Shown: positions 1-12,800 of the stretch, piece after piece
Layout: the number at the start of each line of letters is the position of its first letter
How positions within the stretch are numbered: the first letter of the stretch is position 1
NCBI GenBank assembly: GCA_019096065.1
Contig: JAGUCH010000008.1
Location: forward strand, 1,803,001-1,867,000
Reading direction: 5' to 3'
DNA from: Paracyclopina nana
Taxonomy: Eukaryota > Arthropoda > Copepoda > Cyclopoida > Cyclopettidae
Length of the DNA stretch: 64,000 nucleotides
Made by a program: the position numbers and the translations under genes
The notes under the pieces: generated by a model
Told to the model about the DNA's origin: nothing
Seen by the model: the letters and a program-made list of their open reading frames with translations, nothing else
The model's database searches: none

Positions 1-3000
1 TTCCGTCAACACAAGTGGAACTGACCATGCAAAAGGGGGGAATAGACGAAAAGGAAAGAAGGTGGAGGAAATTCAATTTTCATATGGAAATCTGGGAGGA
101 CGACTACTACAAGTGTGTTCAAGAAAAAGGGGTTGACAATACAACAATAGATTGTCCATAGGAGAAATAAACTTCACTTCCACAATAAAGGGTCACACCA
201 ACATCTATTTTCGTTGATGCTCCCCTCTGCACACGGCGGAATAGCCAAATATATTGATTGAAACAGTAATGGTCAGTGGTGCTATATATTCTAAATAGAT
301 GTAGCCAACGATACTGGGATAAATCGGCCAGGGCTCAAAAGCAAGGAAGTTGTAAAGTAGCGCCACAGCTGAACTACTGTCTCAAAAATGCAATTTTAAA
401 AACTGAAGCCAAAACTCAGACCATTCTTGTTTTGCTACACATTTTGCCCATATAAAATGTACTATGCAAAATTGACAACATTCAATTCTTGAATTGAGAC
501 AAAAACCATCCTGGAATTGCGATTTTTGAGAGTAGCGCCAGTAGCTGGCAATTCTTCAGCCTTAATTTTGTAAAGGAACTCACCCATTGAATAGTTGCCT
601 TCCGTGGTTGTGGTGAAGCAAGCATGGATGTTGATGCTTGGAGGCATTGCCATGAGTGGAACTTAATGTCGGGCCTTCTGCTAGCAGCACATGAAAATTA
701 TGGATCCTACTACAAATTGTGTCTGGTTCTAGTGGAATGCAACGTCGGAATGCGCGAGTCTATTCGCCGTGGTGGCGAAAAGATCCGGCGCTTTCATTTC
801 AGCTGCCATCCTCGCTTACTTTTCACGCACCATTGTAGATTGCAAACACGTCCAAAATCCCTCTCACTCGCTCTTCCTTGCTGTGCTGAGAAGCTCTTAA
901 TTCAGAGCACTTTTTCTTGGCAACTCAATAAGGCTCAAATCAGGCGTTGTTTTGCTTGTTGACCAAAAAATGCAAAGCAGTGGCGCTACTTGGTCACTTT
1001 AGTAAAAATGGATCAAAATCATGTGCTTGTTTGAAACTGGACTTCTATTTTAGTAAAATATGTTGCAAAAATACCGGTTTGTCGATTGTTTCCACCGAAC
1101 GTGCAAGTAATGGCTATAATAATTAACTTTTTTCTCAAAAATGAATTATTTTTGGTGATTTTGAGCTCTTTAAAAATTTGCAAAGTGGTGCTACTAATCC
1201 TTTATTCAGAAATGGCACCAAATGATAATTATATGTATGAAATTTGATTTTTAGTCCTTTTGCTAATATTTTGCTTAAAATGAATATAAAGCGAATTTCT
1301 GTGTGCTGACCCAAAAATGCAAAGAAGCGGCGCTACTTGGCCTTTTTGGCAAAACATGCAAAAATCGTGCTTGCAATTTCACGATGCTTTGTTTGTTTAC
1401 TACAATTGCTAAAAGTATTGTATAAGTTTCTTTTGAAATATGAGCTGGATGGCAATATTTCATAGTATTTTGAGCCTCAGCCATTTTTGAGCCGAGGATT
1501 AGAAGTTTCAAAAATCGATGAATCAGTGCGCAAAAAACCGCAAGACCAATCTGGCTCGATTTGAAAAACATCAATAAAATTGTAGATGTAGCATCCGATT
1601 AACCAGCCATCCAGTTGGGATTTTGCTACACGCGGAATTATTATGGTATTGATTTCAACTTTTTTCATCGATTGATCTCCTCCAATAATAAGCAAAACTC
1701 AACTCCAAATTGCCAATGTCACAAATGTACTTTTAAATCAATATCATGCTAAATAAAACGAATTTTGGTGCGTATACATTGAGTTTAGTGAAGAAGCACT
1801 GCCGTCATGATGGATTTCATAATTTACAATTTCGATTGATGCCAAATCGCCAATAAAAGATTTAACTAGTGAGTCAAGCTCGAATCCAGATTAAAGAAGC
1901 ACAGTTGGTAAATAATTTTCATTTGTAAAAAAGTGCTGGCGAGCATTATCTAACATCGATACTTTTTAAGTAAGCAAGCTGATCAGAGAATTTGATCGAT
2001 CATAGCAGATGCAGGGAGGAGTATATAATATGCAGGTATGAACAAGGGAATTTGGGTAAAAATGCAGAAAAGCCATTGTGCCATTTTACCTTATGCTGCT
2101 TTTTTGAGCAACAGATTTGGCTCCCACAGGCAAACTAAGCCGTGTATGCAAGGGACGCTGTTTTTTGGGGTAAAAAAGTAGCGTCAAAGGACTCTGCACT
2201 TTATAATACCCAAGCTTCTTTCTGAATGACTAGGCTGAATATTTTTGGGGCTTTTTCCATAATGGACGACAGCAGCAGCAGCAATGTTGGGAAAATTCAT
2301 AAAAAAGCATGTGTGTCCCCTGATTAAATTAGCTCTGCTGAGTAAAGCATACTACATTTCTGGGAAACTGAACGTTTCATGCAATCAGGATTTTTTTCAA
2401 CTGATGAAAATTTTCCAAAAGTGCTTTTTCAACTCAAGTTTGAGCTGGATGCCCTAGTTTAATCTTCAAAATTGTGAAAAAAACAACTAATTTTGAAAAG
2501 GATCGCTTGCTCAATGAAATCAAGTTTTGTTTATTTGTTTGATCATTTGTCCGAGTTTTTGTGTCGTATTGTGATTGCCACGTGCTCACAAATCAAATCA
2601 GAGAGCCATGCAATGGCAGAAAAAGACATGCTGCTGACAAACACAATTTCTATGATTTTTTTCCAGCCATAAGGTCCCCTCCCCTACAATCCTATTTTGC
2701 ATGACCTTCCTGAACTCAGCAGCAGCTGTGGCCACATTCATATAAATGTGTATAGAAGTAACCTGCTACTCCCCAATTTCCATGGGAAAAGTTCATTCAA
2801 ATGACATGATCCCCATTTGAATGTGACTGAATGGGATTTCACCTGTTATGGCCACAATTATATTTACTACCACAATGAAATTGAGGGCTGGCTGTTTATG
2901 GCGTGACTTGCAAGAATTATGCTTCACTGTGCATATCTTTTTCCAAGTGATTGGCATGTCATTCGGGAAAAACACCATGCTAATATATAATATCCTGGTG

Positions 3001-3866
3001 GATTTTTCAAATATTGGACTCTTCGGGCTTGCAGTCAAGCCAAGAGAAAGCTGCTGAGCTGATATAAAAATATGCTATCATGTGCTGTTCACCTGTAATT
3101 TAAATCATAATTTTATAATCCAATTCCAAATCATTTCTGCTTAGCTCTAATGAAGTTCCTTATCTGTGATAAAGGGGTATGCATGTAAGCACAAAAGCTG
3201 CTTCTTAACATCACTTTAACTTGTGTATATTTATCTTAAACTTTGAGCATGGATGTTTGCCAACATTTCTGAAAAAGTCCCCCATTCAACTTTTTATCTT
3301 AAGCATTTCTCTTATTAAGTTTGTTTATCTTACAAGTGTGAGTAGATGAACGCCACATGCGTGTGTGTGCAAATATGCTCAGCAGTAGATCTACTTTGTT
3401 AAACAGGAAGGGTCATCTTTTGCAGCTGGACTTTAGAAGTAGCAATATTAGACAAAATATCGGTGTGGTGGGGAAATGGTAGCAGCAGCAGCAGTCACTT
3501 GTCATTCAGTTTGCATGCTGTGAATAATAAGAGGTCACTTACAGAGAAAAAGAGATTTGCCAGTTTATTTACAAGACCGCCACCATTTCACGAGAAACAT
3601 TGCGTGAGCCGCAATAATTGAATGTCATTCTCGTTTGAAAGTCAAATCATGAGATTTGGCGTGTGCTCTTTTTGACAAAATAAAAATAGGGGAGAGCAAA
3701 TTCCAAGCTGAGCGTATGAAAATATCTGAATCCCATGATGATGCCAAATTGGTCATTAATGACATATTTGTTTGTAATGTGATCATGCCCGCATAATAAG
3801 GCCGTGCATGATTTATGCCCAATCATGGCTTTCACATAAATCACACACTATAATGCGGTGTTCATC

Positions 3867-3905
3867 TATAATATACTTATATTATTATAAAATAAGTATA
3901 TTATA
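3867..3905. repeat. AT-rich perfect palindrome (14-bp arms)
   Basis: TATAATATACTTAT at 3867-3880 is exactly the reverse complement of 3892-3905, separated by an 11-bp AT-only loop. It could extrude as a cruciform or be a relic of a small inverted repeat. No gene lies next to it. Confidence 0.7.
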
Positions 3906-6574
3906 TTTTTTTCTCCAGCACACGTGCTCAGTTTCTGAAATTGCTTTCTCTTTTGAAAGTTGCCCTAAAAATTGGTCAGTATGAAAAAATATCACCAATA
4001 AAGATGCAGTTGCTAAGTTTTAAAAGGTTTTAAGCCCAAAGCCAAATGTATGAAAAGATCTTCACAGATGTGCAGACAGCAAAAAGAGAAATGGGAACAG
4101 GAAGGAGAGCAACGCGGTGGAAATCTGACTAGATTACCATATGAATCGAAGAAAGCTTGTGGCATTTTCTGACCACATACTCCACTCACACCCCAAGAGC
4201 TTTACATTTACATAATATGAAGTGGAAGCAAGCAAAAAAACCTTCTTTACACCTCTTGGGCCGCTTTCTCTATTTATGCAGCAGGGTGATGCAAAAAATA
4301 CTGGATACATTCAAGCTTGCAATCATGACTGCTGGTCTTTCAAAAAATTGCTATTGAAAAACAGACATCAGCCATTCCAAGTCGTGTTTGAGCAGTTGCA
4401 CAAATTGGACATTTGTTGCTGATTGCTTTCAAAAAAAGCGGTCAGAGTGTGGATTTTTTTGGCTCATTCTCTCTTCGTGCTAGCTTAGTTTGCACGCATC
4501 TCATTGCCCAAAGATAGCCTGCATTCTCCTGGGGCCATTATATGGATTCACGTTGTTTGGGCGGATATGTCACACCGAATAAAATGCCTCTTCAGCATTT
4601 TCTTCGCTTGGGGGAAATGGATAGCCACAAAAAATGCCACATTCTGCAAACAAAGAGCAGGGACGGAATAATAATCATGGAGGCTAGCATAATTCCATGA
4701 TAATGATCTTCCCTCTCCTTCATTATTGGTGATGATGCCATCATGGTCACCGACAGGTTGATGTCATTGTTGTTGTCATCTCATTTGCCATTGTTGCGTC
4801 CAAATATTCAGATGTTGCCACATGCAATGTATAGTCTGTAGCACACTTGAGCGTAATCATAAGAGCATTATCACAGGGGCACACCAACATCTTGTACTGA
4901 CACCTTATAATTTGCCAAATCTGCATAGAAACATTAAGTTTTTCGCAGTTTTTTTTTAGAAAAACCCAAAGCAAATATTGCATCAGTGTTGCTGCACAGA
5001 AATGACTTGTGATGACGAAAGTCTGCACACCATCCAAACTTTTTTGACTCAAAAGCAGACTCTTTTGCTTCCTTGCGATAAAAGCTAGTAAGCCACCAAA
5101 ACAGCATTAGCATAGTTTCACAATATAAAAGTGTGGCGCTTTCAATGTAAGCGAGGGGATCCATATTTGACCAAGCGCGGCCAGTCTGGTGTGGCAGCCA
5201 AATTGTTATTGTGCATATGCTGGCTGCTCTTGAAAATGCTAATCTCATAAATGAACCAAATGATGTTTGACCATTCCATTATTATTTGGCGTACAGCCAT
5301 AAATTGAGCTTTGTTTGAACTCTGGCTGGAAGAGCCTGAAGCTTTTTCATTCATCATCAACTTCAGGGGGTCTCGATTGGCATCAGTGGAACTGTCCAAA
5401 TCATTGGGGTAGAAAGCTACAACATACTACATTCGTTAACTATTCAGAATAGCCAATGTTCTACAGCGATGAGGGACTTTTGACAGTCAGAAGTGCAATG
5501 CATTCCAGTCACGTTTGCCATGTTCGCAACCAAATGATGATTGCACTGGTCAACTTCCATATATAGTATTACTGGCCTTAAGAACAGCCTTTCGAGGCAG
5601 AAGCTGGCAATAATGAGCCAAAATGGCATCACTTGCAAATCAGTGATTTAGCATTTCTGAGCCACAACTTGATAATATACTAGCTTAAGTTTTCTTTATC
5701 ATGACAAGTTCATTTGAAAATCGGCCTGATTTCAATCTTGAGCAATTGCTTGAAAAAGCTGTATGTTATGATTTGAATGGTGGCAAACTTGAGTGCTCGT
5801 CAGCTTAAATAGGGCATAATAAGTAAAGTTGTCGTCTGCTCAAGTTGACAAGTCAATTGGCAGGTGTGTCACACATTTTTCGACCAATTTGACCCCCATT
5901 GAAAATGGTCAAGTTGTGAACAAAGCGCAGAGTTTCTATGAACGCTCGTGTGCTTGACACGAGCATCGAATCAAAGCTCGCATTCAAGCTTTGAATCCAG
6001 TTTACATATTCAGGAGGCCACCAGCAGCCAATCCTCTGGCACCTATGTAAATTCTCCGGCATTTGAATGGAGCCACCAGCCAATCAAAGCCACGGTCCGT
6101 GTCAAACACTTTGAAATTTGAATTTCAAATGTGGAACAAACCATTTCAATAGGGACAAAAGAGCTTTGTATAATGTATTCCAACGGTTGTGCGACACTCG
6201 TGCCCTAAAAAATCTAGCCCAATCGCAGCAGCATTATTATGATGGGGTTGAATCAAAATGGGGGGAGAGTTATACACACGACATTGGAGGGGAAGAGCCA
6301 AATTTCAATACTAACTGTAAAGTTGAATGCATTACACATGGCATATGCAGCATATACTAAACTGCAAGGCTCGTGTAAGTTCCACTGAAAGGGGATTGGA
6401 GCAGCAGCTGCGCCGTTTTTTAGTAACCACTATCCGACATATTATTAGTGCTGAAGTTGGCCACGACTAAAATCCCCGCATGCTTTTATAAGCAATAGCT
6501 TTGGCCTGAAATCGTGCCAGAAGAAGATTTCGAATGTAGCACTTATTCATAACAAGGCTCTTTTCACATACATA

Positions 6575-6646
6575 CAGGATGCGGCTCTGAAAATGCACGC
6601 TGAAGAAGAAGCAAACAAATGGGCCGAATTTCGGCGCCGCACCCTG
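6575..6646. mobile_element. Small TA-flanked MITE, family C (copy 1, 72 bp)
   Basis: The element begins CAGGATGCGGCTCTGAAAA and ends with the inverted form ..GGCGCCGCACCCTG, with TA on each side (6573-6574 and 6647-6648). A second copy at 16058-16159 has the same ends (CAG.ATGCGGCTC.GAAAATGCA). The TA duplication and terminal CAG/CTG suggest a non-autonomous Tc1/mariner-type element. It has no coding capacity. Confidence 0.65.
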
Positions 6647-9171
6647 TATACTAAAGAAGAAAAGATAATTACAGTGCACAGTGGGTTTATTTGCCGATTT
6701 CACGCGCACGGAAAAAAGTCGCGAAATGAACGTAGCACCTCTTTCTTATTAGCGGTAAGCTAAAAATATTGCATCCTGGCACCCGGGAGAGCAAGTAAGA
6801 GCAGCCAATTCTGGTGGATTATCAATTTATGCTATAAGCTTGACTTCCCTGACTTGGTCACTCAATTGGAGTCGTTTGGAATCAAAAGTTATGGGAGATT
6901 CAATTTTTGCTCAAATTGTACATAGTTCCTTTTCTACTGAATTCGCCAAAATCAACTTTTGTCCAAAAATTATGTTTCCTTCACCAAATTTGAATCTTTA
7001 TCTGTCAATAAACATTAATTTGTGCTCTTTAGATAGCCTAGAAGTAATACAAATTAGAAACTGAAAATGGGTGCTAAAATCGGAAATCTGCGATTTGACG
7101 TAATTTCTCATGCGCGTAAAATCGGCTTTTTGATCCACTGTGCAGTGATCTTAATTTGTGTTTGCATGTTGACGCATCTTCAATTGTGTATAAGCCAATT
7201 ATCACATATGAAACTTGCCAAGAACCTTGGTCGTCATTTAGCCATGATCACATAAATCTCTGATATGATACCTTGAATGTCAACATTACTTTTTTCACCA
7301 AGAAAAAGTAATCAAGCCTGGTAAATACCAACAGACACAAATAAGCAGATCCTCCAGAGGCTATCAATCAAAAGGACACTATTTTTGAAAATGTCAATCA
7401 AGGCTGGAATTCAGGCAATATAAGAACTTGGGGAATTTGACTGGCTACAATATTGTGATAAGCTGAGACAGATCACGTCTCCCAAGGATATTTTGTATCA
7501 AGGAGCACCGAGGAATCTTTCCCACGCATTGGGAGAGCCTGGTAGTTTGCCTGAAACATGTAAAAATATTGGCAGCCATTGTGTTACACAGTAGTTACAC
7601 ACAGTATGAAAAAAAGGACTTGGATTTTTTGGCTCTAAGCTAAGTGGGGTGAGAGCATGGTGAATGGAGGAGCCTCTCTCACATTTTTACGTGAATAATG
7701 GGGGATATTGAAGCCCCCTTACTACTATAATAATGCAGGTGAACTATAGCCATACTGCCTTGATCAACGCTTCTTTTTTTGGGGGGAAAATCATTATTAT
7801 CATGGCATACATATACCAGCATTTTGCGCAAAAAAGTATCCATAATCCAGCTGAGTTCTCACAGTGTTTACCATAAAAATTGGCTGGCTTCATTAATGAC
7901 TTTTTTTCCGCCCAAAAAAAATTTCATCTGCTCTTAATTGTATTGGAGATTTGATTTATATTTGAAATGGGCTGCAATTTTCCAAAGCTGAAAAATCTTC
8001 CTTTGGAAATTCTGCAAGCTCCTAGCTTCTTCTCATCTAAAGAAAAGCATAATTCAAGACATCTGCAGATTACATCAGGATTCCTCTTTGTCCACCGAAT
8101 CAGTCATGCAGTAGCTCAAAACCAGAAAGGGGAGCTTTTTTGAGGAAATCAAATCTGCCAGCAGATTTGGACTCGGCTCTCCTTTAAACATTTTGCTGCT
8201 CCGCCATTCAATCCCTTTCCATCATCGGAACATTCTGTGCAATAGCAGCCATGCAAAAGAAATCCATTTGGTTTTGGCTAGTCAGATTCAGAAGAAAAGC
8301 CCTTTGTGTAAGATTGATCTAAAGGTTTCCTCTGAAGGATAACCAAAACGGTTTTTCACCCGCGTGCACACACTGACTTCATGGTCACAAATGGCTTTTT
8401 TTTTCCTTAATGTCATTTCAGATTTTTTATTCTTGGGCCTTGGTCTCGTTGGATATACCAAAATTATCTAAAGTTTGTAATTTTCACAAGGGCAATAATA
8501 TGTAGCATGTTGATTGATTTCAGCAAAGAAGCTGAAAACATTCTTTAGGCAATGGACGAAAGAACGTAAAAAAGTATTAAAAGAAACTGTTTCTGTCTTG
8601 TTCTGTCTTCCTTCTTTGCTTTTGTCCGAATTAGAAATGTGTAACCTTTTTTGTGAGGAAAAGAATTTTCCGCAAAACTTGCTGTATATTGATCACATCA
8701 CAGGGCGTGGGAATTTGGGTTGAATATCACCTGCATGATTCTTCGGCTTTTTTGTGCTTGCATACTATATGCACATGAGCAGGACAAAAGTGGGCCATTA
8801 TGCATGACTTGCTCCAATCAACAGGATCATTTGGTTTCACATTTCCTCCATTCAGACCATGCTTTTTTCCTGACTTTTTTTCACATTAAACAACTTCATT
8901 CATCTACCATTAAAAGGTAAGAGCTAATCACTAAACAGCTGATTTCCCAAAAGATTCCTTTTGAATAGCTTATTCATGTTAAAATTATATGAGAGACATA
9001 AAAACGAGGCTAAAATAATATGTCTTGTAATTTGGTTTCGCACTTCAAATAAAATTAAAATAAATAGCAAAAGTAGGTGTCATTTCAATTTTCAAGATTA
9101 ATAGACTTGTGTGATTGATGCAATTCATTGCACAACATACATAGCAAAAGGTGGTTTTATTTCTCTTTCTT

Positions 9172-9664
9172 GAGAATAGGGAACCGTAAATCGTACCATA
9201 TTTATCCTACCGGCAAGCTCATAAGATTTCAGACGGCTGATTGCTGACTTCGTAGCGCCGTCTGAATGAGCAAAATGCCTTATTTTCTTGATTATTTTTC
9301 GTAAGGTATAATTTTACAAGCTTAAGTAGTGTCTAAGATTCAAATTGACCAATTATATTTACATCTCACTATATTTAGAGAGCTATCTTTCCTGAAATTC
9401 CATCTTTTCCTCAAATTACAGGCTGGCCTTTGGGCTGGCTTACGGGCAAGCTAGAACACTAATTAAAAGTGTATCCAGATTGACCCATTATATTAAAGTG
9501 GCGTTTTTGTACGAGGGAGCTGGCTCTTTTTGACTTTTTAATATAGTTCACATCTGGCAGTTCATTTGTTAAACGTGTCAACTACGCGCGCGCACTGATG
9601 ACGTCAAGCCGTCTGAACTCAGTGCCATCTAGTGCAGTCAGCTTGACTTCGGGTTCCTATTCTC
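9172..9664. mobile_element. Candidate ~493-bp MITE upstream of the CHK kinase gene
   Basis: GAGAATAGGGAACC at 9172-9185 is matched by the inverted GGTTCCTATTCTC at 9652-9664, with one base missing. A subterminal inverted pair lies inside these ends: TTCAGACGGCTGA near 9229-9241 and TCAAGCCGTCTGAA near 9604-9617. The left part also has a GACGGC/GCCGTC hairpin near 9232-9272. I see no clear target-site duplication, so transposon origin is inferred from the inverted ends only. It ends about 230 bp before the CHK start codon, so it may lie in that gene's promoter region. Confidence 0.45.
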
Positions 9665-9893
9665 GTTAAAAGTCAGTTTTTATATCTTGTAGTTCCGTAA
9701 CTGTCAGCAGGTGGCTCTTCTCACAAGTGGCATATTGACTGTCACTGCCTGAAGCGCCCTCTATATTCCAATGTTAGAAATTAATGTTCATTTCTTATCT
9801 CAGGTTACAGAGAACATATTCATTCCTCAAATTTGGGCATATTCCAAACTAACTAGGAGTGGGATAGTCAGCTGATTAAGCTACTTTCGAAAC

Positions 9894-12800
9894 ATGGCTG
9901 GAAATGATGAGAGACTCAGTGATTCTCTTTTGAAATCTGCTGTGGCCAAAAAGCATGGTGTGGCAGAAGACGTGGTCTCTATTGAAGACTGGTCAACCTC
10001 TGGAGGATCAGCTGATGGAGATAACTTTAGCTGTGACCTGGTTGCGGTTCAAGGCTCAGCTCAGGTCAATGGCAAAACTGAGCCATTTTCATTCATGTGC
10101 AAACTTGAGCCAGTTGTTGAGATGAGAAAACAAATGCTCAAGCAGGTAAGCAAACCTACACTAAATTACTAAATCATAACTCAGGAATAATGGCAAGAAA
10201 ATGTTTCGAAAGTTAGAAGGAAATGGAGATCTTTCCTTTTAGATGGAGATTTTTGATAAAGAGGCTTTCTTGTATGGTGACCTTCTGCCAAAGTTGAATG
10301 AGTCAAGAGCCAAAGTGGGACTTGAAGCCATTCCAGCTCCCAAGTCATTCTGGGCCCAATCCAACCCAGACATTTTGGTCCTGGAGAACCTCAAAGATTT
10401 TGGATTCTCCCTCATCAAGAGCAAGGAAAGTGGTAAGTATTTTTTGCCTTGAAATCGCACATTTATATTCAATTTTCAAAAACTTAGGCATGGATGAAGG
10501 TGAGTTGATGAGCATGCTTGAAGCTTTGGCAGCTTTGCACGCCTCCACAGCTCACCATTTGGAAGGGTATCCTGGAGGTATCCAAGGCTTCAGGGAAAAG
10601 CACCCAGACATGAAATTTCTCAAGAACATGGGCAAAGACATCCAGGACTTGTTTAGGTCCTCAACTGAGAGCATTCTTGACAACTTCATAACAATTGCCA
10701 AGGAACATTTCAGCCCTGAAATTGCTCAAAGATTGAAGGCCTTCAAAGATGCTGACTCTTTTGACAAATTCATAGATTTCTTCACTAAGCCTTTTGGAGA
10801 TTACCAACTGGTCATTCATGGGGATGCTTGGTACAACAATGCCATGTTTGCCTATGATGAGGGACTCAAAGTGAAAGAGGCCAAGCTGTTGGACTTTCAA
10901 GTCTCCAGGATCACCTCACCTGCCCTGGATTTGGTCTACTGCATCACCACTGGCACCAACTACACCTCAAGGAAGCCCAACTTGGAGAAATGGTTGATTC
11001 ACTACTACCAAAAATTTGCAAGAGACTTGAATGCTTTAGGCCTTGAAGCAGAGTCCATTTACAGCTTGGATCACTTGAAAAAGGACTACAATCAAGTCTA
11101 TTCTTTTGCCTTCACCTTTTCCCTTGGCCATTCTCAGGTATAGAAAACGTAAGCAAAGAAATAAATGGGACCTCCTAAAAGGCACACAATGCCCACAATT
11201 TGGCACACACGGCCCACACTACACACACGGCACACACATGGCACACAATTACTAAAAGGCACACACAAGCCTAAATTGCATACTTAGAGATGGAAATTCC
11301 ACATTTTTGAGTTGGTTCCCAAAATTAAGCCTGTTTTGCAGATCTCACACATAAAATTGAGATGCTGAGTCATCTTTAGCCGAGTCTCAGCACTTTTTCA
11401 AATTTCCAGTTGCTTTAGCTATTCCATCCGTTCTATTAGAGCTTGGCACACACAGCACACAATTTGGCACACACGGCACACACAAGTCTAAAACTCATAC
11501 TTAGCGATGGAAATTCACCGTTTTTTTGTTGGTTCCCAAAATTAAGCCTTTTTTCCAGTTCTCACACAAAAAACTGAGATGCTGAGTCATCTTTGGCCGA
11601 GTCTCAGCAGTTTTTCAAATTTCCAGCTGCTTTAGTTATTCCATCCGTTCTATTAGAGCTTGGCACACACAGCACACAATTTGGCACACACGGCACACAC
11701 AAGTCTAAAACTCATACTAAGGGATGGAAATTCACCATTTTTTTGTTGGTTCCCAAAATTAAGCCTGTTTTCCAGTTCTCACACAAAAAACTGAGATGCT
11801 GAGTCATCTTTGGCCGAGTCTCAGCAGCTTTTCAAATTTCCAGCTGCTTTAGTTATTCCATCCGTTCTATTAGAGCTTGGCACACACAGCACACAATTTG
11901 GCACACACGGCACACACAAGTCTAAAACTCATACTAAGGGATGGAAATTCACCATTTTTTTGTTGGTTCCCAAAATTAAGCCTGTTTTCCAGTTCTCACA
12001 CAAAAAACTGAGATGCTGAGTCATGTTTGGCCGAGTCTCAGCAGTTTTTCAAATTTCCAGCTGCTTTAGTTATTCCATCCGTTCTATTAGAGCTTGGCAC
12101 ACACAGCACACAATTTGGCACACACGGCACACACAAGTCTAAAACTCATACTTAGCGATGGAAATTCACCGTTTTTTTGTTGGTTCCCAAAATTAAGCCT
12201 GTTTTCCAGTTCTCACACAAAAAACTGAGATGCTGAGTCATGTTTGGCCGAGTCTCAGCAGTTTTTCAAATTTCCAGCTGCTTTAGTTATTCCATCCGTT
12301 CTATTAGAGCTTGGCACACACAGCACACAATTTGGCACACACGGCACACACAAGTCTAAAACTCATACTAAGGGATGGAAATTCACCATTTTTTTGTTGG
12401 TTCCCAAAATTAAGCCTGTTTTCCAGTTCTCACACAAAAAACTGAGATGCTGAGTCATCTTTGGCCGAGTCTCAGCAGTTTTTCAAATTTCCAGCTGCTT
12501 TAGTTATTCCATCCGTTCTATTAGAGCTTGGCACACACAGCACACAATTTGGCACACACAGCACACAATTTGGCACACACGGCACACACAAGTAAAAAAC
12601 TCATACTTAGCGATGGAAGTTCACCGTTTTTTTGTTGGTTCCCAAAATTAAGCCTGTTTTCCAGTTCTCACACAAAAAACTGAGATGCTGAGTCATCTTT
12701 AGCCCAGTCTCAGCAGTTTTTCAAATTTCCAGCTGCTTTAGTTATTCCATCCGTTCTATTAGAGCTTGGCACACACAGCACGCAATTTGGCACACACGGC

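Larger units (their letters stand above)
1..9171. other. AT-rich region without a recognisable gene
   Basis: No open frame here resembles a known protein, and none shows a signal peptide, domain motif or convincing exon chain. The open frames are short and AT-driven. The region contains one small TA-flanked MITE (6575-6646), an AT-rich palindrome (3867-3905) and short CAG/GCA runs near 2270 and 3480. The short string TGGCGCTACT or a close variant recurs in both orientations between about 355 and 1345. It may hold distal regulatory DNA or exons of a gene outside the window, but nothing visible shows this. Confidence 0.6.
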
